Assembly: GCA_964019695.1 (NCBI GenBank) | Contig: OZ026516.1 | Coordinates: 81,733,018-81,797,017 of the forward strand | DNA: 64,000 nucleotides | From: Loripinus fragilis | Lineage: Eukaryota; Mollusca; Bivalvia; Lucinida; Lucinidae | Reading direction: 5' to 3' | Shown here: positions 37,222 to 48,080 of the stretch, in pieces | How the letters are laid out: each line of letters begins with the position of its first letter | Position numbering within the stretch: position 1 is the first letter of the stretch | Notes under the pieces: model-generated | What the model was told of the DNA's origin: nothing | The model's input: the letters and a program-made list of their open reading frames with translations, nothing else | The model's database searches: none | Position numbers and translations under genes: made by a program

Positions 37222-37670
37222 CTCATTAATAAAAGTAAGTAATGGTGCAAAGATCAGGAATCGATACAATCAAGTACCACACCTGACCCAGGATACCAAT
37301 GGGAAAGTGACAAACTCACAGAAGACACCACAAACGAGAGCCAAGAGGTCAGCCCTTTCCCAGCAGGTGACCACAAAGCACATATAAACAGACGCGCACA
37401 AAACATAGCAAACACAAGACAGAACAAAAACATAAAAGATCCACAAAAGAAGTACCGCCTTGGAACGGTCAGTAAAATATTTTACTGGAGGGCTTAAACC
37501 AGTTTTATGGCGCCAACCTCGCCCTTAATTCTGATGTGGACCAGGACACATTTGGGAAAGTGACAAAACACAACGAACACGACAGCTAAGAGGTCAACTC
37601 TTTCCCAGCAGGTGACCAGGAGGCTACACAGAACAGACACGGCAGCACAAACCTGCTTCATAAAAATATC
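37222..37670 (-). repeat. Family B, minus strand, full copy plus second fragment
   Basis: 37226-37560 reads on the minus strand from AGGGCGAGGTTGGCGCC through CTCCAGTAAAATATTTTACT, GTTCCAAGGCGGTAC and GGTCACCTGCTGGGAAAGGG to CGATTCCTGATCTTTGCACC. A second partial copy (37545-37655) follows in the same orientation with CACCTGCTGGGAAAGAG. Confidence 0.72.
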
Positions 37671-39135
37671 CCCCTGTCAAACCTATTGGTTAAAATCAAC
37701 CATTTTGGTCACAGATAACTCTTGGCTTCAAAGGTATTGCTAATTTAATGCTTAGTTCTTCTCTGTTCATTCTGTTTTGTGAAACTGATGCTGATTTCCA
37801 TCAAATAGCAACATTTATACTTTAGCTGGCTGTATATTCTAGACATACAGTTTTGTTTCTGGACCTCACTTATTCATGTAGAACACTGTTTTATGATACC
37901 TTTGATAAGACTCTGTTACACGTTATCCTGGTCACGGCACCAAACTGTGGTTCCTCTAGTTCAGTTGGGATGTAAAGGAAATATCTAGTCTTCTTGTTTT
38001 CGCATGTTTATTGTCAGGATATTATGTTTCTTAAACAATATCATGCAGGACTTGAGGAAGTGATACACATTGTCTTGGCCCCATAGTGCCATGACACAGG
38101 GCCATGATCTTTGGCATTTCTGACCTTTGAATCATTTAAAATTATCTAAACATGTCTTTCTTTAAGAAAAGTGGAAGTAGATTAAAAAAAACAACCTCCT
38201 TATGTCGAGTTATTGATTCATTTGAACTAAATAATTAGTTTTGCTAAAACTGACCTATACCCATAAGAGGTAGGAAATGACAAAGTTACCGGTTTTGGAT
38301 TTTCATGATATTTGTCTCAAATCAGCAGTATATAAATGGCATGTTTTTGTGATAATATGATATCTTGACAAAGACTAGAACATATCCATCTTTTGAATTG
38401 AATGTTAAATGTTTTGTAAACTTTTGAAAAAAAATATTGAAATTTTGCAATCACTTCCTCTGAAAACGTAAACCATAATTTATCCAAATGGTTTCGTGGT
38501 ATTAAAATACTGTCTATGGTGTTTTGGATTCAATCTAGATGACAAATGATAGAAATAAACAAAACTATAGATTTAGGACATGGAAATTTAGAGACAGGTA
38601 CCACCTCAAATACATTTTCATAGTTCGTATATAATGAGTTATTAATATGCAAAGTTTGAAGAAAATCCATGCGTGGGCACAGATGAAAGTACCCCTTTGA
38701 TGGATACAATTGAAACAATAATTGTAATCATAGAATTACAGTTGAATTCCACTGTCAATTCATAACAAACCTGCTGAGACCATGCTGAGAAGCAAAAACA
38801 TGATTTAAATTCTACGTAATAGGCTGATTTGATCAACAAGCGATCCAAGTAGAAGTGCATGCTATAAAAGCTCTTAAATATTTCAGTCTTGTAAGAAATT
38901 TGGTATGTACAAGTATACTTCATCACAGTAACGTAATTCACATTCAAATTCAGTGGTGCTCTTTGTGAGGTTGAATGAATTGAAATTTTTGGATGCGGAC
39001 TTTTTTTAGACATCATTATCTCATTGACCTACACCAATAAGTAAAATAATAACATAAACAAATGAAATCTAAGCCAAAAAATTGTTGGACAAAAATTGGC
39101 TGCAATTGGTGAACTTAACTCGTTTTGGCTGTTTA

Positions 39136-40049
39136 AAAAACAAGACAAAATGTCTAGCATTTTGAACGAGTTATGAAAAAGAGTTGGAGGGCTATTTTGG
39201 CCCCTTCTGAAGCCAAAAACTGGAGGTTGTTTTTTTTACATCCCTTTTTTCTGATTAGACGCAGAGTATGGTATGTTAAGTATGGTATTATCGCTATATA
39301 TAATAGTAAATGAAAGAGACCTATTCTCATTTTGGACGGTATTTGGGACTTCAGAAGACCGGCGGTTTTCAAGAGTTTTAAATATCAGCATAGTGTGTGT
39401 CATGGTAATAATGTACTTTTTATCTGTTTAAATATCCTTTTGATATGTGCCTGTGCTCTAAGGTAATAAGTCTTTGTTCCAAAATTAACATTCTCATATT
39501 TTCGCCTATTTCAGCAACGCTAAATGTCGATTCTTTTTTTGGGGTGGTTTTGTGTGGTTTTATAAGCACATGTACTTGGACTCAATAAACACTTTACGGA
39601 AAATGCATTTCACTGAATATAAATTTAAGTTCCTTTTCCTGTGATAAATTAATTTCTCACTTGAGAATCCTATAAAAATTCAGCTTTGTCAGCAAACAAA
39701 AATGCTAGTCTAAACATGAACAAACATGGTGATATGACTTGCGCTGCATTCAATCTTGATTTCATATATTTTAATAGAACTTAGAAAAAATCGAACATAT
39801 GGAATGTCATGTACATTTATAGCTAGCTCATAGCGACCACCAGATACCTCGGCGAAGCTGAACTTTCATTGAAAGGTGTTCGAAACCTGTTTTAACACTG
39901 CTTATTAAGGCTTTGAATCGATACCATAAAAGTACCCTGAAGCCACAATAATTTTCCATTTCATTACATATTTCAAGCTATACCTGCAATTTATAATGTT
40001 TGTGTTTTCAGAAGATGTGATTTCTTTAGCCTTGAAAGTTTCTGGCATG
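39136..40049. other. Unassigned DNA
   Basis: No supported feature right of element 2. The 72-codon minus frame at 39154-39372 has no motif. Confidence 0.4.
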
Positions 40050-40850
40050 TTAGATGAATAGAGCTATTGTCTAACAGGAATTTTCCATATAATTTCAGAT
40101 GTGGGAGAAAAGCTGATTTGCCAAGATTGAACACAACAAGGTATGGTCTGAGGTCGTTCAGATCGGAGGCTCCCCCGATCTGGAATAGTCTTTCTAATAA
40201 TTTGCCGGTGGCAGAGTCATACCCGCAATTCCGAAGGCTGTTCCAGAGCTGGGATGGCCATGGATGTGGATGCCCTCTGTGTTGTGCTTAGCTTTATTTT
40301 TGCGTTTTGTTTTTGCTTTGCTTTACTTTGCTGTTTTACTTTTGTGTTTAATTTAACCTTACATCCAATCCCCTTTTGCACACTTTTGCCTTAAAACATT
40401 TTGCCTTTAAACAAGACTTCCCACTGGATCGTTTTTAAGTTACCTGCATGTTTTACAATGGGATGACTTTACTTTGCGACATAGATATGCCTGTAAGATG
40501 ATTTTACTTTGAAACATAGATATGCTGCACTGCTTTCTTCCCTTGATTTTTCCTAAGAGAAGATTTTCAGATACCTTTTGAGTGCATATACCGTCCCTTT
40601 TCTCTTTGCATTAAATTTTTAGTTTTCCCTGAAACTTTTCAATAGATATATCCTTAAAAATCTTATTTTTGCTTATTCAAAGTTTATTTACCCAAAGTCT
40701 CACAAGGTACATATGTCTATAGATTTACTGCATGCTCTGTGATATATTTTGTGCTTGTTATTATACTTTGTTTGTCGGAGTAAAATCCCTACAGGGCTTA
40801 TGTTATATGTTTTATTCGACGTAAAATAATTCTTCTAAATCTAAGTCTAA
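40050..40850 (+). pseudogene. 5'-truncated LINE: ORF2 C-terminus and 3' UTR
   Basis: The frame at 40067-40291 (74 residues) contains DLPRLNTTRYGLRSFRSEA, IWNSLSNNLP, SYPQFRRLFQ and a terminal WDGHGCGCPLCCA. This layout (RYGLRSFR, then xxWNSLP, then FKxxLxxW-DGxxCxCxxC) is typical of the C-terminus of CR1/L2-type LINE polyproteins. The downstream 3' UTR is T-rich and ends near 40850 (TCTAAATCTAAGTCTAAG). The reverse transcriptase and endonuclease are missing, as expected for a truncated insertion. Confidence 0.72.
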
Positions 40851-41705
40851 GAAAGGTCGGCCAGTGCCACGCAGGACAATTTAACGCTTACAGCTTTGTA
40901 TTCTGCATGGTCGATGAATAAAAAAATGAGTTTTGTATATTTTTACCATTTGTATTTTGGAAACCTCAAACCGAGTACTAAGACTTCTGCTTAAATGTTC
41001 CCCATAATGCATTCTATCAGATTGTGTCGCCAGAGCTGAAAATGGTTAATAAACAACACCTCCTCATGAACCAACACTCAGGTGGGCAATCAAGGGCCCA
41101 AGGGCCCTCTTGTTATATGTGTTTGACCTCGATTTCAGTTAATGCATGCTCTTGTTAGTGATGCTGCTGACATGGCTATATTCAAATGCATGCAATTTCT
41201 TGACATTATCACCCAACATCAGAAACCAGAGAACAATAAACGTATAAAGCTCCTACGTAAAATGGTATATATTGATGGATTCTGGTTATTATTAGGATAT
41301 TAATGCGTTTCCATTCCTTAAGTATGTATCTAATGATCTTGCCACATGTCAACAAGCTGTCAATGCTAAGTGAAAGAAATCTAGACTTGTTTCCAAAGCA
41401 GACATAAAAGCCATTTTACTTGCCATAAAATCTTATATCATAAAACTTTATTGATATTACGCAGTACTTCAGAAGATAATTAGCAGCAATGCACTTGAAA
41501 CTATTTCACATATTTCAGGTTTGAGAGTAAAATATATTTTAGCCCTTAACCATTTCCTTCATGAGAAGTCATGCTAAGCTCCACCCACTATGGATAATTA
41601 TATGAATACACTTTCACATCTGTACATAGAAAAAACGCACGTCTGAGGAAGGACAGAGACCGATCACAATAGCTCAATTTGAGCCTATGGTTCAGGTGAG
41701 CTAAA
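40851..41705. other. Unassigned DNA with two hairpins
   Basis: 41087-41109 is a palindromic AAGGGCCCAAGGGCCCTCTT-type word. 41668-41703 is a hairpin TAGCTCAATTTGAGCC / GGTTCAGGTGAGCTA. Together they may mark the two ends of one dispersed element, which I cannot prove. Confidence 0.35.
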
Positions 41706-42016
41706 TATAGTGGGACAGCGTGTTGCAGCTCAACGATTAAAGTTGCATGAGTATACAAATGTAACCATTGCGTTAGTTCTCAAAGTCATCGAGGTGAAGG
41801 TTTTTGCATTCGGTGAATATCCATTATCAAACCAAAGTCATTATTATGTATATTGTTTGTATTACAGTTTTATATTTTGGATCTAGAAATTCAAAGCGCT
41901 TAGATGGCATTTTCTTTACTTAACGACTTTTGACAAACGTACAAAATATTTCCGCTTTATGGCCATAGCGAAAAGTAAAATTATCAATCTTACAGTTCGA
42001 GACATTTTACAATTTT

Positions 42017-42316
42017 TTGCATTGTGATTTTAAAAAGTTAAGATTAATATTCAATTATTTGTTTCGTTCAACCACACGAATTGTTCAGTTCGCATCGAGT
42101 CCTCCTTGTTACATGTTCATTAAAGAGAAACAATCCTCAATTCATCATCTCCACGTACAAACGGACACACCATGGTATAACATATACATATTGTATAATA
42201 CAGGGGCATCGATTTCATTAATCAAATTGCATGACGTTCGTAATTCTACAAGCATAGACAAATATACGAGTAATGCGGTTATATTACAAGGCATTTGTAT
42301 ATTTAACTTGACATAA
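42017..42316 (+). pseudogene. Retropepsin-like fragment
   Basis: The 99-codon frame contains ILYNTGASISLIKL, close to the retrotransposon aspartic protease signature (hydrophobic-D-T-G-A-S), followed by AVILQGICIF, similar to the downstream strand with a conserved Gly-Ile. The catalytic Asp would be Asn, so the fragment is inactive. No LTR, gag or RT is adjacent. Chance similarity is possible because the motif is short. Confidence 0.4.
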
Positions 42317-43824
42317 GACGGTCACAATTAGTTTCCCTTGAGTGATGGATTTATTCCAAGTAACAATTAAGTTACCAGAAGACATTCGCTCAGCTATTTC
42401 AAGGTTCTCCCCGTAGTTTTCAGCCAAGGGTGGTCATATTATATACCACTAATATTATAGTACAGCTTATTTTGATTCGCCACAACCTATACTTGTGCTT
42501 TCTATCGTTGCGAAGTTGTAATCATATCATATTTAAGCTTATTTTAACTCGCCACGACATATGCCCACTTCGAATCAAACTATAGCTCCTACTTAAGATC
42601 TGATGTAATAGATGCGCGCGCACGTTTACACCCGAACGGCTACAGTTGCAAGTTTAGTTGGTTGGCAAGTAAAAAAAATATGGCCAAAGTGAATAGTCCT
42701 GTATGCCCCCCCCCCCCTTTCGATTCGTTTTGAAAAGTAGTCTATCTAATCTTGGACAGCTAGGAGAATTGCACCCCTTATCGCTGGACTTCTTATGGAA
42801 ATATTGTTGGAAAGAGAAAGCAGACACATATGAATATTCTGGACAATAAGAGAATAGACTTCCAAATTATCCCTGAATATGTCACTTTAAGCACTGTCTG
42901 ACTTTGGCTTTGAACTATGCAATTTATCAGTGGATCTATTAATTACTGACCACAAGGAACCCAGACTATGAATTTGCTGACGTCATTTAATTGACTAATG
43001 TTCTTATGATACCAACGCATATGTCTGCGGATGTTTTCAGTGTGAAGTAGGTATAGTCACTAAGGCTCTTATGGACCTTGCATTGCATTCGCCAATGCCC
43101 TGAAGTCAAGTTAGTAAAAAGTTTGCAACCCATTTAAGCCTGGCGTCCTTTTATGGGACATCAACAAACAGTGTAGAACCAGATCAGACGCAGCAAAACG
43201 CTTACAGAATGTACTTTTAAAATTTGGACAAGATTGACACTTACTACCCAGCAACCCTTAAATTCGAAATGGATTCGTCTAATTGATAAAGTTGGGAAAT
43301 TCCATTACGCAAAAATGGGTTTAGAAGACGAGGCTGACTCAAGCGTTATAACCATTTATTCCCGAGGCACTGTCTGGTGATTGCTGCATTTCGCAATCAA
43401 TTCTATATTATTACATAAAATTGTCATTAAATATCATGCACGTGTTCGTGAGCCTGTGGCAACATATGCGGTTTGAATCTCAAATTTGCAAGGTATCAAG
43501 AGACCACAAAATTGTCATTCAAACGAATCAATTTACGCCATCCAAAAGTTCATCTACCATTTATTGCCTGCGTCTGTTATGAAGGGACAGAGACATGTTT
43601 TGTTTAGCCGTTTGATAGATGCGACATACATAATGCGTCTGCACAATTTGGCATAAGAATTATAGCTGGATTCAATTGATTACACTATATTTTTGACTAT
43701 GTTGACATTCTGTATTTACAATAATATTTACCAATAACAAAGCTATTTTTAACTCACTATTTTTAGAATAATGCATGCATTTTATTACATCTAAAATGTT
43801 ATATGTACAAACCAATCACAAGTA
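42317..43824. other. Mostly unassigned
   Basis: 43163-43195 carries a CAAACAGTGTAGAACCAGAT block like the core of the TTAA MITE family. A C12-13 homopolymer is at 42705-42717. Nothing else supported. Confidence 0.4.
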
Positions 43825-43875
43825 GAATTCGTAGCGTAGAGGTTGCGAGTTCGAATCCCCATCACTGTACTTTTT
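43825..43875 (+). repeat. tRNA-like B-box fragment
   Basis: GTAGCGTAGAGGTTGCGAGTTCGAATCCCCATC contains a good B box (GAGTTCGAATCC) and ends in T-rich sequence, but has no A box at the right spacing. Probably a SINE head fragment, not a tRNA gene. Confidence 0.5.
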
Positions 43876-44149
43876 GTGTGTGTTTTTTTCGATTTCATAT
43901 TTTATTAATTAATTAATTTATTCATAGATATACATGTAATTCATAATCATTCCCAAACCAATTTGTTTGCTGAATATCGTTTTAATGATATATATGATAT
44001 AAACAATGCATACACATTCAGTGGCATCTCGCATAATGCGTTTTCTTGTTTGATAATGTCCCATTTGATGGACACTTTGTATAAATGCATAAACTGTTTT
44101 CCAATAATGCTTAAAGGATACATGTGAAAATATGATATAATTAAAATGA

Positions 44150-44230
44150 AAAAAGGTGGGATTTATGGAAAATAAATGGATTTCTGCTGCCAGCGACTCT
44201 ACCTACTGAGCTAAACAAGCTGATATCAAA
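44150..44230 (-). repeat. tRNA-like A-box fragment
   Basis: On the minus strand, AGCTTGTTTAGCTCAGTAGG matches the D-arm A box of tRNAs, followed by TAGAGTCGCTGGCAGCAGAAATCC. No B box follows at tRNA spacing. SINE or tRNA relic. Confidence 0.5.
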
Positions 44231-44541
44231 GAGTTTTCAAAACTACACCTGACTGCTGAATATGATAGCGTAAAGTTTTGATTTCAATGTTTACAAACAA
44301 GCAAATGTAAACATTGTCATAAAAGCGCTGTAGGAATATAATTCTTTATATATAACATGTAAACAGTTTAACAGATTGGCACATTGTATTTGGCTTGATT
44401 TTGTCAAACAATATTTTTTGCAGTCATTTTACTTGGTTTGATTTAACATAAATAATATATATTTTGACAATATGGTAAGTAACTTTATAAAGTCAATACC
44501 CCTGATACCGAAGCCTCTTTTTTGGATTTGCATTCGTCCCT

Positions 44542-44683
44542 TTCTTATTATATCGTTTCTACCAAAATTTACGATAAACGTGACGATTTTGATTTTCCAA
44601 TATATAGATGATTTCTTATTATATTGTTTCTACCAAAATTTACGATAAACGTGATGATTTTGAGTTTCCCATATATAGGTGGT
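44542..44683 (+). repeat. 71-bp tandem duplication
   Basis: Two near-identical copies starting TTCTTATTATAT and containing CCAAAATTTACGATAAACG. 71 is not a multiple of 3, so the duplication shifts frame within the coding relic that it overlaps. Confidence 0.88.
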
Positions 44684-45300
44684 GATATTCTTCTTTCTAC
44701 ATCCTATGGAGTAGACATTTCTCAACTTATCGGAGTTGCTGGAGCATCTAGCCATGTTGCAGACTGAGAAACTTCTATCGGTATCATGAACTTCTTAAAA
44801 CCTTTTCTAAATTTTATCGCCGATACTATGATTTGATATCTAAATTCCATGTAGGACTTCAATCTCTCTTGCGTCAGGGACTTTCTGAGTTGAAATTTTA
44901 TGTAGGTTTATGTAATTTTGTGTATAAATTAAAGAAAATTGTTGGCTCTAATAATTTATCAACACAGTTTCTTAAATTTATTTCTCAAGATGTAAAAAGA
45001 TTGGCTATAACATTAGTGCATTGCGACAGACTGCATGATTGGTGGTCAACCCAATCACAGTTGACAACTTTGCTTTCCTCTTTAATTGCACGCCGGCTGG
45101 CCAGACTTCAGACTCTATGGCGGTTCCTACTTAAAGACTTATCTATAGATGAGAGAGATAAGGCATGACGCCGTTTCTTTGGTCAGGCCTATGTGGGGTT
45201 AACTGTTGGAATTCTTGTCAGTATTCAGTTGTACATACTGCTGAGTCTCTATCTTTGTTTTATCTCCCTTTTATATCTTGATGTGTATGTATTTGGAAAT
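44560..45300 (+). pseudogene. Decayed retroelement protein C-terminus (YDKRDDFDF-type)
   Basis: In successive frames the sequence reads IYDKRDDFDF, GGDILLSTSYGVDISQLI, HELLKTFSKFYRRYYDLISK, then the 111-codon frame at 44833-45168 (SLLRQGLSE, FVYKLKKIVG, LSTQFLKFISQDVKRLA) and, after a TGA, RRFFGQAYVGLTVGILVSIQ. I recall this order from reverse-transcriptase-bearing predicted proteins of invertebrates; the exact clade is not certain. Lesions: a 71-bp duplication, a stop at 44765-44767, a frameshift near 44770 and a stop at 45166-45168. The RT domain itself is not present. Confidence 0.6.
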
Positions 45301-45309
45301 GATACATCA

Positions 45310-45957
45310 TTGGAACCAAACATCTATGTATCTTGATCACCATCAGAACTAAGGGTGAGTTTGATACCATTAAACATGTTTAAGCCCTCCAGTATTCCTT
45401 TGCCTCTTTTATGGATCCTTTTTGTTATTTATGTTTCATGTTCGTCTTTGTTATGTTTTCTTGTCTGTTCCTTGCAGCTTTAGTGTAAACAGTATTTTAT
45501 TCAAATATAAGTACATCATGATACAAACAATTTATATACACAAAACATTACATTTGAAGGCGATATAGATATAAGTCCTAGACTTGTTTAAATCTAAAGT
45601 AGGGAATCTTTAACTGATAAACGTTTTGTCACATGAAGCAATTGACCCTTATCTCAGAAAGTTTACATTTTCATTCGTTATATTCATTTTAATTGGACAG
45701 CATTTTCATGTGTTTCTTACAAATGGACATTCTTTAACATACAGCCAAAATGATCGTTTTGACTTATTTTTTGAGACAAAAACTAAAGCTGCTATCCAAT
45801 TGTTGCTTTGTGGTCACCTGCTGGGAAAGGGCTGACCTCTTGGCTCTCGTTTGTGGTGTCTAACTGTGAGTTTGTCACGTTCCAATTGGTATCCTGTGTC
45901 AGGTGTGGTACTTGATTGTATTGATTCATGGTCTTTGCACCCTTACTTACTTTTTTA
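45310..45957 (+). repeat. Family B copy split by a LINE end
   Basis: The proximal part (AACATCTATGTATCTTGAT ... TTATGGATCCTTTTTG) runs to about 45479, and the distal part resumes at about 45796 (TTGCTTTGTGGTCACCTGCT ... CTTGATTGTATTGATTC). The interrupting 0.3 kb is the LINE fragment below. Confidence 0.72.
45480..45796 (-). mobile_element. LINE 3' UTR fragment, minus strand
   Basis: On the minus strand it ends ATATTTGAATAAAATACTGT, an AATAAA signal close to the 3' end, and has no ORF. Flanks TTGCAGCTTTA / TTGCTTTG could be a partly eroded target duplication. Assignment as a 5'-truncated LINE is an inference from position, orientation and the polyadenylation signal. Confidence 0.5.
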
Positions 45958-45959
45958 AA

Positions 45960-46075
45960 GTCCGTCAGTATAGTATTCTTGTTTTCGTGTATATGTGTGT
46001 ATTCTTTGTCTCTTCCTCGTGGTACCATAGGTCAGTCTATGATTGTGGCATTACCTAGGCATACTCACATGGTTT
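45960..46075 (+). repeat. Family A 3' fragment
   Basis: TTTGTCTCTTCCTCGTGGTA ... GGCATTACCTAGGCATACTC matches the last 80 bp of family A, directly following the family B copy. Confidence 0.6.
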
Positions 46076-46385
46076 TAGGGGTTTGATAACCAGATGTTTT
46101 AGGAAAGCACCTAATTGACTTGGTGCAGATATATAACAAGCAGAAAATGGCTTCTTGCAGAAACAAGGAGCCTCGAAATTATTGTAAAAATCTAATCCGT
46201 ATTATGTACGTTTTATGACTTATGATCATTGACATGTCGTTTAACAAATGCAACAGCATGTTTGATTAGTTCTTTTGGTACTAGCATTAACTCAAATATG
46301 AATAACCTGTGTATATACCGACATGAATCAGTGCATGTGCTTATATAAGCGCGAACTGGGTACGTTATGGCTGTTTAAATTTCAT
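46076..46385. other. Unassigned DNA
   Basis: Nothing supported before the split MITE. Confidence 0.4.
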
Positions 46386-46511
46386 GGGCCTCGTCGCGAG
46401 AAACCCTGGCATTGTTACCTTAACATGCAGTCTGATCTGCGTCTTCGTTATTCCCTCTTTTAAAAGACTAATAACCAGACTTGCTGCATGTAAAGTTTCA
46501 ATATTCTAGCT
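46386..46511. mobile_element. MITE family K, left part, split by LINE
   Basis: Starts GGGCCTCGTCGCGAGAAAC and follows the order of the complete copy at 19376: CAGTCTGATCTGCGTC, then ACTTGCTGCATGTAAAGTTT, then TTCTAGCT. The remainder is at 50166-50244. Confidence 0.8.
46500..46511. repeat. Left 12-bp target-site duplication of LINE
   Basis: AATATTCTAGCT, identical to 50154-50165. Confidence 0.88.
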
Positions 46512-46532
46512 GTCTACCGTTTAACACACTAT

Positions 46533-47448
46533 ATGAACGTCACATTTACCAAAACATGTATGATATCATTAATGAGTAGCAACCTTTTTGTGCTATTTTT
46601 AATCCTTAAGCTCTCAGGAGACATACACCCAAACCCAGGGCCACAGTCTGACTCGCTATTATCCTCAAACATATCAACGGTCTTTCCTCGTAACTTAAAT
46701 ATGTTACACTTAAACATACAAAGCACCCAATATGGACCTGCTAGAAGCCGAAGTACAAAATTATGACATTCTTGTTTTCACTGAGACTTGGCCCTCGCCA
46801 CAAATTTCTAATGATGATCTGCTTTTAGAAAATTTTGATCCCCCTTACAGACAAGATCGTCATGCTAGAGTCGGTGAGGGTGTCGCAATATACATAGCAT
46901 CCGGTATACCATCATGTAAACACAACAACATTATACAAGGAGACATAGAAGGTATATGCATTGAAGTATCCATTCAGTCACATAGATTTTTGTTATGCGG
47001 CATGTACAGGCCGCCAAATAGTGGATCTGATTACTGGGACCTCATTGAACAAACATTTGATAATCTTTGTGACTCACACATAACAGATTTAGTAATACTG
47101 GGCGACTTCAACAGCGACTTATTAAAACCTGTGCACGCCAACAGAATACAAAACCTGACAAATTCATACAATCTTCACCAGCTTATCGATGAACCAACAC
47201 ATTATACAGAAAATTCGTCTTCTCTTCTAGATCTGGCAATAGTAAGCAAGCCTGAAAATGTAGTGTATAGCAGTGTCAGCTCTCCATTTATTCCTGTTCT
47301 GATCAGATACCACTGCCCCATCATAGTAACATTAAAATTTAGAAAACCAATCCAAAAACCATTTAAAAGACATATTTGGCTCTACGATAAGGGTGACTAC
47401 AACAAATACAAGCGACTTCTAAGTGGAAATGATTGGAGCTTTATATAA
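46533..47448 (+). pseudogene. LINE N-terminus and AP-type endonuclease (frameshifted)
   Basis: The first frame (46533-46766) has a hydrophobic stretch (LFVLFLILKL) and then SGDIHPNPGP, like the N-termini of many CR1-type ORFs and resembling 2A peptides (D-x-E-x-N-P-G-P) but with His in place of Glu. MLHLNIQS, the endonuclease start, follows in the same frame. The rest is in another frame from 46732: ILVFTETW (catalytic Glu18 of that 238-residue frame), GMYRPPN, VILGDFNSD and LLDLAIVS. The final Ser-Asp-His motif is altered to RYH, which should impair catalysis even without the frameshift. Ends at a TAA after a second frame change near 47430. Confidence 0.85.
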
Positions 47449-48080
47449 TGTAGATGAAATTACAGACAAAGTCTCAAGCATAAACATTGATGCAGCAAAA
47501 CAATCCATTCCATTTAAAGAAATAACAGTGAGACCGAACGAGCAAAAATGGATCAATTCAAACATTAAGAGACAAATAAGACAGAGAAAACGACTTTTTA
47601 AGCGAGCAAAAAAATCAAATAACGAGCATATTTGGACACAATTCAGAACAAAACGCAACTCAGTGACAGCATCCATACGCATAGCAAAACAAGAATACAT
47701 AGAAAAAATTTGAAAAGATCTCAGAAGCAACGACATCAATTCCAAATCGTGGCACAAGATATCATCTAATATTTTACGTTCTTCTTCAAAACAAACATCA
47801 ATCCCATTCTTAGAAACAACATCAGGAATCACCGAAACTGACAATGATAAAGCAGAAATTCTTAATCATTACTTTGCTGGCCAATCTGACCTAGCGGATA
47901 GACACTCTTCACCTCCCGACCTTGAGCTTCCTAATTACCCAATGTTAGAAAATATTCATATATCGCCAGACGACGTCAAACAAGCAATCAAGCAACTTAA
48001 GCCAAACAAAGCCCAAAACTGTTTAAAGAAGCATCAAATGAACGAGCTACTCCTCTCTCTGATCTATACAATCTCTCTTT
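47423..48080 (+). pseudogene. LINE inter-domain region
   Basis: The frame from 47423 has VDEITDKVSSI, VRPNEQKWINSNIKRQIRQR and a basic region usual between endonuclease and RT. A TGA at 47711-47713 interrupts it. The same frame resumes (SWHKISSNILRSSS, DKAEILNHYF, HISPDDVKQAIKQLKPNKA) and is then lost near 48014, where the conserved GPDG block expected after the PNKA motif has been deleted together with a frame change. Confidence 0.8.

Larger units (their letters stand above)
32891..39132. mobile_element. 6.24-kb TIR element without recognisable ORF (element 2)
   Basis: Left end CAGCCAAAACGAGTTAAG and right end CTTAACTCGTTTTGGCTG are exact inverted copies over about 28 bp (to ...TTCACCAATT). 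TTA flanks both sides (32888-32890, 39133-39135). The element sits at the end of the piggyBac-like MITE. Inside are at least eight copies of a GTGAATTACGTTAC-like motif in both orientations (33473, 33626, 33641, 35424, 35444, 35785, 36154, 38928). It hosts a 1.13-kb TIR element, family B copies and a zinc-finger relic. No transposase-like frame was found. Superfamily unknown; the 3-bp TTA duplication would fit PIF/Harbinger. Confidence 0.75.

Noticed and set aside
38642..39016. 124-codon minus-strand frame
   Set aside because: No motif or composition typical of a protein; inside the 6.24-kb element near its terminus, where a transposase start would be possible, but nothing supports one.
41087..41704. 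Helitron with a 3' hairpin
   Set aside because: A hairpin is present at 41668-41703, but no CTRR terminus follows it and no 5' TC end can be fixed.
15451..45835. Recurring ...LLGKG protein ends (15678, 16810, 45835)
   Set aside because: All come from the same family B sequence, CTGGGAAAGGGCTGA.
47419..47844. 141-codon minus-strand frame
   Set aside because: Antisense shadow of the LINE inter-domain region, whose sense reading matches the family.
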